Below are positions 6,391-13,712 of a DNA stretch of 16,825 bases, piece by piece. The notes under the pieces were generated by a model that did no database searches, was not told the origin of the DNA, and worked only from the letters and a program-made list of their open reading frames with translations. The DNA lies in contig JAFWUX010000160.1 of assembly GCA_017523995.1 (NCBI GenBank), positions 1 to 16,825 on the forward strand. Reading direction: 5' to 3'. The DNA is from Oscillospiraceae bacterium (GTDB taxonomy: Bacteria > Bacillota_A > Clostridia > Oscillospirales > Ruminococcaceae). The position numbers and the translations under genes were made by a program. Each line of letters starts with the position of its first letter. Positions within the stretch are counted from its first letter, which is position 1.

Positions 6391-6529
6391 TCAGTGATTT
6401 TCGTCAGCGCGGATCAGCTCGTCCGCAGCATAGCGTTTGCTGATCTTTGCGCGCCGGATGCGCCGCCGGATATACCGCATCGCCGTACTGAAACTGCGGC
6501 GGCTCTTGCAGCGGCTTGATATTCTGCAT
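6391..6529 (-). pseudogene. Small frameshifted gene remnant between the P-loop ATPase and the AraC gene
   Basis: ATG at 6527-6529 overlaps the ATPase stop (TGATG) and opens a 41-codon frame (stop 6404-6406). It starts MQNIKPLQEPPQFQYGDAVY and then turns into a low-quality tail after about residue 25. In a second frame the same stretch encodes KISKRYAADELIRADENH, with a stop at 6391-6393, which reads like a genuine C-terminus. The simplest reading is a small co-transcribed protein that lost its middle by deletion and is now out of frame. I do not recognise the family. The alternative is that the 41-codon frame is an intact short protein. The frame change is directly visible, but calling it a pseudogene is inference. 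Confidence 0.5.
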
Positions 6530-7014
6530 CAGTCTGAATCCGCAATCCGGACGTCGATCTCCGCCTCTGCGGGCGGCTCAAAGATCGCCTGAAATTTGGC
6601 GGCAAGTCCGTCATCGACATAATAGGCATCCAGCTTTTTTTCGCGGATGCGTTCATTTCGCTGCCGGATGCGTCTGTACCATTCATCATCCGGAATTTCA
6701 ATATAGTGCAGCTCGGTTTCAATCCCGCGGGAACCGTAAAACTGCCGCGCTTCGCTGCGCTCGGCTTTTGTCCAGAAGCCCCAGTCCAGCACAACATTGA
6801 TCCCAGTATCAAGGATCTCCAGTGATTTGCGGTAGAGATAGCGTTCGGCGCGTGCGACATATTCGCCGTGCTTTTCGCCCGCATCCTGCCCGAACAGCGC
6901 CAGCGTGATCTCATCCACGGAGAGCACCACGGCGCTGTGTTCTTTGCGGAGCTTCTGCGCATGCGTGCTTTTGCCGCTGCAGATTTTGCCGCACATCATG
7001 TATACTTTCGGCAT
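6529..7014 (-). CDS. P-loop kinase-like ATP-binding protein (AAA_33 / zeta-toxin-like fold)
   Basis: A 161-residue single-domain NTPase. Walker A is at residues 9-17 (GKICSGKST). An Asp in LSVDEITLALFG (about 32-43) fits the substrate- and Mg-binding position of small kinases. VVLDWGFWTKAERSEAR (about 74-90) resembles the Walker B / acceptor-site region of P-loop phosphotransferases, and the basic lid-like helix RRIRQRNERIREKK follows. These features fit the polynucleotide kinase / zeta-toxin-like AAA_33 group often annotated simply as ATP-binding protein. The substrate is unknown, and there is no antitoxin-like partner gene, so a toxin role is not supported. ATG at 7012-7014. It begins 12 bases after the MFS gene in the same operon. 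Confidence 0.85.
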   Translation of the reverse strand: MPKVYMMCGKICSGKSTHAQKLRKEHSAVVLSVDEITLALFGQDAGEKHGEYVARAERYLYRKSLEILDTGINVVLDWGFWTKAERSEARQFYGSRGIETELHYIEIPDDEWYRRIRQRNERIREKKLDAYYVDDGLAAKFQAIFEPPAEAEIDVRIADSD

Positions 7015-7026
7015 TCTGATTTTCTT

Positions 7027-8181
7027 TCATTCCGGCTGCTTCTGCCGCGCACGCTCTGTCAGCAGCGCCATCAGCACGAGGAAGAACGCGAGGAACAGCG
7101 GGAACATCCGCAGCCCTGCCTTTTCCGCGATCACGCCGAACAGCGGCGGCATCAGCGTTGTGCCGATATAGGCGCATGCCATCTGCATGCCGATCATCGC
7201 CTGCGCACGGTCTGTGCCAAACAGCGAGGGCGTTGCGTGAATCTGACAGGGATAAATCGGTGCGCAGCCAAACCCGATCATGACAAGTCCCGAGAGCGCG
7301 CAGACATCCGGCAGCGGCAGCAGCACCAGAATCACACCGGCGGTGATGCCGCAGAGCCCGAAGCGCGTCATTTTGTGGTCACCGAAGCGGTCGGCGACAA
7401 AGCCGCTGAGCAGCCGCCCGACCGTAATCCCGATATAAAACAGCGACGCAAACCGCGCTGCTGTCTCCGGATTGACGCCGCGCTCCTGCACCAGAAAGCT
7501 GCTCGCCCAGAGTCCGGCGGTGCTTTCCAGCGCGCAATAGCTGAAAAAGATCACGAGCGCCTGTATCACGCCGCGCTCGCGCAAAAGCTGCTTCATCGGG
7601 ACGGGCGCTGCGCCTTTGACGTCCTCTGCCGCATGACTGCGTTTCCACAGCGGCAGCGAACAGAACAGGATGACGGTCAGGATGATCTGCAGCAGAGAGA
7701 TCGCACGGTAGCCGCCCTGCCAGTCATCGCCGCGGTGCAGGTAAAAGCCCATGATATACGGGCTGAGCGAACATCCGACGCCCCAGAAGCAGTGCAGCCA
7801 GCTCATGTGCCGCGCCGCATAATGCAGGGCGACATAGTGATTGAGCGCCGCATCGACCGCGCCTGCGCCGAGCCCATACGGCACGGCAAACAGACAGAGC
7901 ATCCAGAAGCGGCCGGATACGGAGTATCCGAACAGTGCGACCGCCGTCAGCAGGACACTGCACGAAACAACCAGTCCTGTCCCGAAACGCCGCAGCAGCC
8001 GATCAGAGAGCAGGCTCGAAATCACCGTGCCGCAGGATATGATCATCGAGAGGCAGCCTGCATAGGAGATCGGGACACCGAGCAGCGGCTGCATCGAGGG
8101 CCATGCCGCGCCGAGCAGCGAATCCGGCAGCCCGAGACTGATAAACGAGAGATAAATGACGATCAAAAGCAACGAAAACAA
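7027..8181 (-). CDS. Major facilitator superfamily transporter
   Basis: A 384-residue polytopic membrane protein with about 11-12 hydrophobic segments, the typical size for MFS exporters and sugar-type permeases. An MFS-style basic loop follows the second segment (SDRLLRRFG, about residues 59-67), repeated in the second half as ADRFGDHKMTRFG. HYAARHMSWLHCFWGVGCSLSP resembles a FucP/YbjJ-like subgroup, so a small-molecule or sugar permease is possible, but the substrate cannot be told from sequence. The start is TTG at 8179-8181, with GGAG six bases upstream. It lies 36 bases after degV and 12 bases before the ATPase gene, in the same operon. Confidence 0.92.
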   Translation of the reverse strand: MFSLLLIVIYLSFISLGLPDSLLGAAWPSMQPLLGVPISYAGCLSMIISCGTVISSLLSDRLLRRFGTGLVVSCSVLLTAVALFGYSVSGRFWMLCLFAVPYGLGAGAVDAALNHYVALHYAARHMSWLHCFWGVGCSLSPYIMGFYLHRGDDWQGGYRAISLLQIILTVILFCSLPLWKRSHAAEDVKGAAPVPMKQLLRERGVIQALVIFFSYCALESTAGLWASSFLVQERGVNPETAARFASLFYIGITVGRLLSGFVADRFGDHKMTRFGLCGITAGVILVLLPLPDVCALSGLVMIGFGCAPIYPCQIHATPSLFGTDRAQAMIGMQMACAYIGTTLMPPLFGVIAEKAGLRMFPLFLAFFLVLMALLTERARQKQPE

Positions 8182-8217
8182 GTATGGCTCCTTTCGCCGC
8201 TCGATTCGGCGGTTGAA

Positions 8218-9096
8218 TTATGTGTTCTGCGCACGCGAGCTGCCGAGATAGAACAGCGCAACGGTTCCGGGACCTGCATGCGCGCCGATCACCGGACCGA
8301 TTTCGCCGACAACCACATGCTTTGCGCCGTGCTGATGCAGCAGCGCATCCTTGAGGGTTTCCGCTGCCTCAATCGCATCCGCATGCGCGATGAAAACAGT
8401 CGATTCCCTATCGGTGCACTCGGCGGCATAGCGCTTGCCGAGCTCCGCAATCGCATTCTTTCTGCCGCGGACCTTCTGCACCGGCACCAGCTTGCCCTCC
8501 TCGCTGACATGCATCACCGGCTTGATGCCGAGCAGTGCGCCCGCATACGCTGAGACCGCACCGACTCTGCCGCCGCGCTTCAAAAACAGCAGATCATCGA
8601 CGGTGAACCAGTGCATGATCTTCAGTCTGGTCTCTTCAGCATATGCAGCAAGCTCGTCCAGTGACATGCCGCGCTCCTTCTGCTCGGCGCAGTGATAGAC
8701 CAGCAGTCCCTCGCCGAGACTTGCGCAGAGCGTGTCGATCACGATGATTCTGCGATCAGGATATTCCTCCTGCAGTTCCTCCGCCGCGATGCGTGCCGTT
8801 GCGCACATACAGCTCAGCGGCGAGGAGAACGCGAGATACAGAATATCCCTGCCGGATTCCAGCACCTCGCCGAAGGTCTCACGGAAGCGTGCAAGGTTCG
8901 CTGCTGAGGTGCAGGCAACCTGTCCGCCGCGGAGTGCATCGTAAAAATCTGCACCGCGCAGCTCGCAGGGCAGCGCAGGGTTATCCTTCATAAACACATT
9001 CAGTGCGATCGACTTTACGCCCATCGACTCCAGCATATGTGCAGAGAGGTCGGCGCCGCTGTCGGTGATCAGTACGTAGCTGTCATTCTGTTTCAT
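8218..9096 (-). CDS. DegV family fatty-acid-binding protein
   Basis: A 292-residue DegV-family (EDD fold) protein. It has the N-terminal ITDSGADLS block (10-18), the Thr63-Ser64 pair in ACTSAAN that contacts the lipid carboxylate, AFSSPLSCMC (89-98), and the LFLKRGGRVG and LGIKPVMHVSEEGKL segments typical of the family. DegV/FakB-like proteins bind fatty acids, and in FakAB systems they present them to a kinase for phosphorylation. No fakA gene is in the window, so a FakB role is possible but not shown. It is the first gene of the minus-strand operon, with the promoter at 9148-9176. ATG at 9094-9096. Confidence 0.93.
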   Translation of the reverse strand: MKQNDSYVLITDSGADLSAHMLESMGVKSIALNVFMKDNPALPCELRGADFYDALRGGQVACTSAANLARFRETFGEVLESGRDILYLAFSSPLSCMCATARIAAEELQEEYPDRRIIVIDTLCASLGEGLLVYHCAEQKERGMSLDELAAYAEETRLKIMHWFTVDDLLFLKRGGRVGAVSAYAGALLGIKPVMHVSEEGKLVPVQKVRGRKNAIAELGKRYAAECTDRESTVFIAHADAIEAAETLKDALLHQHGAKHVVVGEIGPVIGAHAGPGTVALFYLGSSRAQNT

Positions 9097-9124
9097 AGAT
9101 GCTCACTTTCTTTCTGTAGATTTT

Positions 9125-9140
9125 GGCGGAGTGCTCCGCC
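9125..9140. repeat. Perfect palindrome at the 5' end of the degV transcript
   Basis: GGCGGAG-TG-CTCCGCC has 7-bp arms and begins about seven bases downstream of the degV -10 box, at the expected transcription start. It could be an operator or a 5'-end hairpin protecting the mRNA; nothing here distinguishes the two. Confidence 0.5.
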
Positions 9141-9147
9141 TGTATTT

Positions 9148-9176
9148 ATTGTAACCGATTCCGGTGAAAATGTCAC
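9148..9176 (-). promoter_or_regulatory. Promoter of the degV operon
   Basis: On the minus strand, GTGACA (9171-9176) and TACAAT (9148-9153) are separated by 17 bases, one mismatch each from the sigma-A consensus hexamers. It lies about 50 bases upstream of the degV start. Confidence 0.7.
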
Positions 9177-9254
9177 GAACTTTTCCCGAAAATCCGGAAA
9201 CTGCTTTGAGAATCTGCGGTAGAATCCGTATTTCCGGACTCTCCTTTTCGTAGA

Positions 9255-9269
9255 GCGGGCAGCGCCCGC
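9255..9269. repeat. GC-rich palindrome between the divergent degV and XRE promoters
   Basis: GCGGGC-AGC-GCCCGC is an inverted repeat with 6-bp arms. Its core GGGCAGCGCCC recurs at 4839-4849, just past the end of the degV operon. Function unknown. Confidence 0.4.
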
Positions 9270-9329
9270 CTGCATTGATCGAAAGCTCTCCGGCAGCGTA
9301 TTTTCTGCATATGACAAAACGCTCTCATC

Positions 9330-9358
9330 TTGCTATTTGTGAGAGAATATGCTATAAT
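9330..9358 (+). promoter_or_regulatory. Promoter of the XRE-type regulator gene
   Basis: TTGCTA (9330-9335) and a perfect TATAAT (9353-9358) are separated by 17 bases, 33 bases upstream of the gene's start codon. Confidence 0.8.
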
Positions 9359-9391
9359 AAAGGAAAGTTATTCACCGAAAGGAGTGGTTGC

Positions 9392-10054
9392 ATGGAAGAC
9401 TGGAAGCAGATCGTCGCCGGTAATCTTGCGGCACTGCGCAAGGCGCAGGGTCTGACACAGCTCCAGCTTGCAGAGCAGCTTCACTATTCTGATAAAGCGG
9501 TCTCCAAATGGGAGCGCGGCGAGTCGATGCCCGATCTTGCGGTCATGAAGCAGCTCGCCGATTTCTACGGCATCCGCATCGACGATTTTCTCCTGACGCC
9601 CGAGCAGCGCGCCGAAGCACAGCCTGCGCCCGAAGAATCCCCCGCTGAAGCGGAACCCGCTCCGGAGGAATCCCCTGCACCGCAGCCCGATCACCGCCGG
9701 CGCAATCTCAATCATCTGATCATTGCAGGCATGGCGGCGCTCCTTGTCTGGCTGATCGCCTCCATGATCTTTGTGGTGCTCGATGCAGCCCTGCCCGAGC
9801 TCGAATACAAATCCTTCCTGTTTATCTATGCAGCGCCCGTCACCGCGATCGTGCTGCTGGTGTTCAACTCGATCTGGTTCAATCCGCGCTGGAATTATAT
9901 CATTATCTCGTTTCTGGTGTGGTCGCTGCTGGCGGCGCTTTACATGACCTTCTACATGATCGGCATTTCGATCCCGAAGCTCTTTCTCATCGGCATTCCG
10001 GCGCAGCTCATCATTATTCTGTGGTCGAGACTGCGTCCGGCTGACAAAACCTGA
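9392..10054 (+). CDS. XRE-type helix-turn-helix protein with four predicted membrane segments
   Basis: A 220-residue protein starting at ATG 9392-9394, preceded by GAAAGGAG. An upstream ATG at 9275 would place the start before the promoter and is rejected. Residues about 10-66 are an XRE/Cro-type DNA-binding domain (LTQLQLAEQLHYSDKAVSKWERG). Residues about 74-99 are an acidic Pro/Ala/Glu linker in which PAPEESPA occurs twice. Residues about 108-130, 141-163, 168-191 and 195-211 are hydrophobic and probably span the membrane. This N-terminal XRE plus C-terminal membrane arrangement is common in Clostridia and suggests a membrane-tethered regulator, perhaps of envelope state or its own gene. 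The target is unknown. It is transcribed alone, with its own terminator. Confidence 0.9.
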   Translation: MEDWKQIVAGNLAALRKAQGLTQLQLAEQLHYSDKAVSKWERGESMPDLAVMKQLADFYGIRIDDFLLTPEQRAEAQPAPEESPAEAEPAPEESPAPQPDHRRRNLNHLIIAGMAALLVWLIASMIFVVLDAALPELEYKSFLFIYAAPVTAIVLLVFNSIWFNPRWNYIIISFLVWSLLAALYMTFYMIGISIPKLFLIGIPAQLIIILWSRLRPADKT

Positions 10055-10063
10055 CATCCGGCA

Positions 10064-10105
10064 GTGCGTGTGATCCTCAAAAAGGACATACGCACTTGCT
10101 TTTTT
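10064..10105 (+). terminator. Intrinsic terminator of the XRE-type regulator gene
   Basis: GTGCGTGTGATCCT pairs with AGGACATACGCAC (stem of about 13 bp with one bulge and one G-U pair) around a short CAAAA loop, followed by TTGCTTTTTT. It starts ten bases after the stop codon. Confidence 0.85.
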
Positions 10106-10139
10106 GCACGAAATATGATAAGATAGAGAGGGGTAACCC
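10096..10139 (+). promoter_or_regulatory. Promoter of the PIG-L deacetylase gene, with a nearby palindrome
   Basis: TTGCTT (10096-10101, within the terminator tail) and TAAGAT (10119-10124) are 17 bases apart. GGGTAACCC (10131-10139), a short palindrome at the expected transcription start, could be an operator. The start codon is at 10170. A moderate match, so less certain than the other promoters here. Confidence 0.5.
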
Positions 10140-10169
10140 GTTTCGTACAATCTCAGGAAAGGAGCCGTC

Positions 10170-11702
10170 ATGAAACGAAGCATCTTCTCAGCAATTGCCG
10201 CAGCACTCTTGTTCACGGCATGCGCCGTCCCTGCGGAGGCGGTTGACCTCAGCTACGCCGCCTCGGAATATACCTACGTCACTGAATACACCGCGCCGCG
10301 CAAACTCGAAACCGGTCTGCTCACAGACGGCATGGAAAGCACTGCCCTGAATTTTTCCGCCGGTGAAACGCTCGCGCTCAAATGCGATGCGCCGATCGGC
10401 GGCATCTATGTCAAATTTGATAACAAACAGACGAAATGGTGCGCGTCCGTCGGCGAGGCGGCAATCCAGTTCGGCATAAACGGCTTTCTGCACGAATATG
10501 CCGATGTCTCGCGGTTTGAATCCGGCGAAGTCCTCATGAATTTTCAGGAGGATACGCAGATCTGCGAGATCCGGATTTTCAGCGCGGGCAAACCGCCGGA
10601 AAATGTCCAGCTCTGGGAGCCGCAGTATGACAAGGCGGATATGGCACTGTTCACCTCGCACAGCGATGACGAAACGCTCTTTCTGCTCGGGCTGATCCCG
10701 ACTGCAGTCGCGCAGGACAAACGGCTGCAGGTCATCTATTTCTGTCAGCACAATGATAAGCCAGGACGTCTGCACGAGCAGCTCAACGGGCTGTGGACCT
10801 CCGGCTGCACGCATTATCCGGTGATCGGGCGTTTTCCCGATCTCTACTCGGAATCCATTGACGCCGCGCGCAATGCCTATGCGGCAAACGGCATCTCCGA
10901 GGATCAGATCCTCGCGTGTCAGGTCGAGATGCTCCGGCGTTTCAAGCCGAATGTCATCTGCGGGCACGATCTCAACGGCGAATACGGTCACGGCACGCAC
11001 TGTCTCAATGCCGAGACGCTGATGAAGGCGGTCGAAATCGCGCCGAATCCGGATATGTATGCGGATACTGCGGAAAAATACGGCGTCTGGGATGTCCCCA
11101 AGACCTATATCCACCTCTGGGAGGAGAACCCGATCACGCTGGATTTTGATACGCCGCTCGATTTTTTCGGCGGCAGAACCGCTTATCAGGTCAGCGTTGA
11201 AGGCTACGGCTGCCACTATTCGCAGCACTGGACATGGTTCACGCGCTGGCTCAGGGGCACGGACGCGGAGCCGATCACCGCAGCCGCCGATATCACGGAA
11301 TACAGCCCGTGCAATTACGGTCTTTACCGCTCGACGGTCGGTGCGGATACCGGCATCGGTGATCTGTTCGAGAACATCGCACCGGAGGAGCCGCCTGCCG
11401 AGACGCAGCCGCCTGCACCGCCCGAAACGATGATCTGGACAACCACCACAACGAGCACAACAACAACGACCACTACAACAACGACAACCACCACTACCAC
11501 ATCAACTGCCGCGGTGACCCGCAGCACAACCACGCAGACAACCGCCGTCATGATGCCGGAGACCGGCGAATATGACGGAGACTCGCCCGCGCGCGAGCTG
11601 CCGTGGATGCTCGGCGGCGGTGCCGTCTGCATCGGCGGACTGCTGTTTCTCCGGCATCATCTCCGGAAGAAGAAACAGCTGAAGCCCCATTATCTCCATT
11701 GA
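10170..11702 (+). CDS. Secreted PIG-L (LmbE-like) family deacetylase with poly-Thr stalk and C-terminal anchor
   Basis: A 510-residue exported protein. Residues 1-24 are a signal peptide with a possible lipobox-like cysteine (FTAC at 15-18). About 25-150 is a strand-rich region that may be a discoidin-like carbohydrate-binding fold. About 155-360 is the PIG-L catalytic domain: HSDDE (164-168) matches the zinc-binding HPDDE motif, and GHDLNGEYGHGTH (265-277) supplies the second histidine cluster. About 395-420 is Pro/Glu-rich. Residues 424-444 are almost pure Thr. MPETG (462-466) is followed by a hydrophobic segment (about 478-494) and RHHLRKKK. PIG-L enzymes remove acetyl groups from N-acetylglucosamine-type sugars, so an outward-facing sugar deacetylase is likely. 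Whether it is anchored by a membrane helix or by sortase is open. ATG follows GGAAAGGAG. Confidence 0.9.
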   Translation: MKRSIFSAIAAALLFTACAVPAEAVDLSYAASEYTYVTEYTAPRKLETGLLTDGMESTALNFSAGETLALKCDAPIGGIYVKFDNKQTKWCASVGEAAIQFGINGFLHEYADVSRFESGEVLMNFQEDTQICEIRIFSAGKPPENVQLWEPQYDKADMALFTSHSDDETLFLLGLIPTAVAQDKRLQVIYFCQHNDKPGRLHEQLNGLWTSGCTHYPVIGRFPDLYSESIDAARNAYAANGISEDQILACQVEMLRRFKPNVICGHDLNGEYGHGTHCLNAETLMKAVEIAPNPDMYADTAEKYGVWDVPKTYIHLWEENPITLDFDTPLDFFGGRTAYQVSVEGYGCHYSQHWTWFTRWLRGTDAEPITAAADITEYSPCNYGLYRSTVGADTGIGDLFENIAPEEPPAETQPPAPPETMIWTTTTTSTTTTTTTTTTTTTTTSTAAVTRSTTTQTTAVMMPETGEYDGDSPARELPWMLGGGAVCIGGLLFLRHHLRKKKQLKPHYLH

Positions 11703-11708
11703 TTCATG

Positions 11709-11746
11709 AGCCGCAAAATCACTGCATCTGCGTTGGTTTTGCGGCT
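11709..11746. terminator. Bidirectional hairpin between convergent genes
   Basis: AGCCGCAAAA (11709-11718) pairs perfectly with TTTTGCGGCT (11737-11746), loop 18 bases. It starts seven bases after the deacetylase stop and ends directly at the stop codon of the opposing M23 gene. The A/T-rich inner stem gives short T-runs on both strands, so it may serve both genes. Confidence 0.6.
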
Positions 11747-13405
11747 TTAATCTGCATTGACGCGCAGGAACTGCGTCGGGTTGATGCGCACGCCGTCCGG
11801 ATCACGCACCTCAAAATGCAGATGCGCACCCGTCGAATCGCCGGTGTTGCCGACCAGCGCGATCACATCGCCGCGCTTGACCTCAAGCTCCGGCTGACAG
11901 AGCAGCTCAACGCAGTGGCCGTAGACGGTGTAGTAGCCGTCCGGATGCTGCAGAATGACAAAGTTGCCGTATCCCGGCTCCCATCCCGCATAAAGGCAGG
12001 TGCCGCTGTCCGCTGCGTAAATCTCAGAATACTCCGCGGCGCCGATATCCATGCCGCCGTGGTTGCGCTCGCCGCCGAACAGATCGGTGATTCTGCCGCC
12101 GTCCACCGGCCAGAGATATTTGCCGTTGCCGTCCACAACCGTATCGGTGCTGTAGGGCTGCGCTTCAAATGTGCCGACCGCGATTTCCTCGTCAACCGGA
12201 TAGATCGCCTGAATCGACTGCAGTTCGCGGCGCGTGGTCTCTGCGCCGTCGGTGTAGGTAATCAGAACCTGACTCTGCTTTTCGCCCTTGACGCCGCGCC
12301 GGACGCGCTCCTCCTGCCCTTTCGGCAACTCATTGGTCTCCTTCCGGACGGTTTTATAATCCTGAAAACTCAGCACAAACGCCTTTTTCGTGACAATCAC
12401 CGGCAGCTCGCGCCTGACCGTCGGAACCTTGACGCGCTGTGCAGGCGGCATCACATCCGGCAGATTCGGGTTGAGTCTGCGCAGCTCGTCGATCGTGGTC
12501 GAGAAGCGCTCCGCGACCGAATAGATTGTATCCGTTTTTCCGGCGGTATAGGTTCGTGTGCCGTGCTCCGCCTTTGTCAGCTGATTTGCAAGTTTCTGCG
12601 CCGGAATCAGGCTGTCCTCGGGATACATACCCTTTTCATAGGTGACCTTATCCGCGAATCTGACCTCCTCGACCGCGCCGTGATACTGGTCGCTGACGGC
12701 ACTCAGCACACGCGCAAGCGCCGCCTCAACCGGATGCGTTTCAGTCACGGCGCCCCTGAATTCATCGTTGACATAGACGCCGTATGCCTCTGTCAGCGCG
12801 ATATCCGCCTGCTCGAGCAGTTTATCCGCAAGCGCGCCCGCTGTCAGGATCGTCTCGGTGCCGTCATATTCCTCTAGCTGAAAGCTCCGGCTGAACGTCA
12901 GCCCCTTGCCCTGCTCCGAGCCCGCAAGCCGCTCATGGACAAGCTCCACCGCGGCGAAGTAGTCGGATTCGTCCGCGATCATGCCGAGCGCCTTGCCGTC
13001 AACCGCGACCGCGATGCCGTACTGGCGCGTCTGGAACTGGTGCACAACCGACCACAGCACCAGACAGCATGTCACCGGCACCGCAAAGCGCAGAAAGCTC
13101 AGCAGCATGCCCTGCCGCCCCAGCAGCATCTCGCGCAGCATCCGCAGGACGGAAACTGCCCGCGATTTCGCAGGTTTCCGGTATGCACGGACCGCCCGCG
13201 CCGCGTTCATCCGCCGCGCACGCACCCATGCGACAACCCCGTCCGCGAGAAACGCAAGCCCGCGCACAATCACGCCGAGAATCTCTGCGGCGCCCATCAA
13301 AATTCCCCAGAGGATCAATCCGAGCACGCGCAGAATCGAAAACAATACGGCTTTTCCGCAGCGGCAGAGCCGCGCAAACACTGATTTCACTGAAATCCGA
13401 TGCAA
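11747..13405 (-). CDS. Membrane-anchored LysM-G5-M23 family cell-wall endopeptidase
   Basis: A 552-residue protein. I start at TTG 13403-13405 (LHRISVKSVF), eight bases after AGGAG and downstream of the -10 box at 13454. ATGs at 13537 and 13486 precede the promoter and are rejected. Order: hydrophobic segment(s) at about 18-48; a second membrane segment at about 99-119; an extracytoplasmic region; LysM at about 284-328 (YSVAERFSTTIDELRRLNPN); G5 domain at about 330-412; M23 peptidase at about 432-547. Catalytic features are NHGGMD (His449, Asp453), YGHC (His497) and GAHLHFE (HLH, His530), all intact, so an active zinc metallopeptidase cutting peptidoglycan cross-links is expected. This LysM-G5-M23 order is familiar in Clostridia. 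It is a single-gene unit next to the alpha operon, with no neighbouring regulator. Confidence 0.93.
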   Translation of the reverse strand: MHRISVKSVFARLCRCGKAVLFSILRVLGLILWGILMGAAEILGVIVRGLAFLADGVVAWVRARRMNAARAVRAYRKPAKSRAVSVLRMLREMLLGRQGMLLSFLRFAVPVTCCLVLWSVVHQFQTRQYGIAVAVDGKALGMIADESDYFAAVELVHERLAGSEQGKGLTFSRSFQLEEYDGTETILTAGALADKLLEQADIALTEAYGVYVNDEFRGAVTETHPVEAALARVLSAVSDQYHGAVEEVRFADKVTYEKGMYPEDSLIPAQKLANQLTKAEHGTRTYTAGKTDTIYSVAERFSTTIDELRRLNPNLPDVMPPAQRVKVPTVRRELPVIVTKKAFVLSFQDYKTVRKETNELPKGQEERVRRGVKGEKQSQVLITYTDGAETTRRELQSIQAIYPVDEEIAVGTFEAQPYSTDTVVDGNGKYLWPVDGGRITDLFGGERNHGGMDIGAAEYSEIYAADSGTCLYAGWEPGYGNFVILQHPDGYYTVYGHCVELLCQPELEVKRGDVIALVGNTGDSTGAHLHFEVRDPDGVRINPTQFLRVNAD

Positions 13406-13453
13406 GAAAAGCACTCCTTTCTTTTTTGCAATCTGTCTATATCTTATCTTTAT

Positions 13454-13483
13454 ATTATACTCTTTTTCGTCAGTCAAATGCAA
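13454..13483 (-). promoter_or_regulatory. Promoter of the M23 peptidase gene
   Basis: On the minus strand, TTGCAT (13478-13483) and a perfect TATAAT (13454-13459) are separated by 18 bases, about 50 bases upstream of the TTG start. Confidence 0.7.
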
Positions 13484-13608
13484 GGGCATTGGACAAACTT
13501 CATGAATCTGCACATCCGAACCGTTTGCATTCTGCATGTTTTGTACAGGATGCCATGCAATCCGATTGTATGCGCAAAGGCGCCTGCTTATGCATGGGAT
13601 GCGGTATC

Positions 13609-13622
13609 AAGGGATATCCCTT
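13609..13622. repeat. Perfect 14-base palindrome upstream of the M23 gene
   Basis: AAGGGATATCCCTT is fully self-complementary. It lies between the alpha-operon terminator and the M23 promoter, about 125 bases upstream of that -35 box. It is a possible protein-binding site; no gene occupies the surrounding 145 bases. Confidence 0.35.
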
Positions 13623-13685
13623 AGGAATCCCATTTTAAGATTTGATTTTTGAATACCGCTAAATGCATCGTAGTAAACAAACATG

Positions 13686-13712
13686 AAAAAAGCACCCTGC
13701 GAACAGGGTGCT
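13686..13712 (-). terminator. Intrinsic terminator of the alpha ribosomal operon
   Basis: AGCACCCTG (13691-13699) pairs perfectly with CAGGGTGCT (13704-13712) around a 4-base loop, followed on the minus strand by a run of six T (13691-13686). It begins 19 bases after the rplQ stop codon. Confidence 0.92.

Noticed and set aside
4955..6397. A 480-codon plus-strand frame
   Set aside because: Antisense to the AlkD-like and AraC genes, both of which have clear family motifs. Composition is Arg/Gln-rich and motif-free.
6414..6962. A 182-codon minus-strand frame overlapping the P-loop ATPase
   Set aside because: Shadow frame of the ATPase gene; it only looks longer because it reads on through the small broken gene.
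6529..7014. P-loop ATPase as a zeta-type toxin of a toxin-antitoxin pair
   Set aside because: The fold is similar, but no antitoxin-like gene is adjacent and the gene is embedded in a larger operon.
6868..8553. A 561-codon plus-strand frame
   Set aside because: It lies antisense to the ATPase, MFS and degV genes, is rich in Arg, Gln and His with no motif, and has no ribosome site. It is an open antisense frame caused by GC-rich codons.
10188..11228. A 346-codon minus-strand frame
   Set aside because: Antisense to the PIG-L deacetylase, which has a signal peptide, catalytic motifs and a good ribosome site.
11603..12877. A 424-codon plus-strand frame
   Set aside because: Antisense to the M23 peptidase gene, which has intact catalytic motifs.
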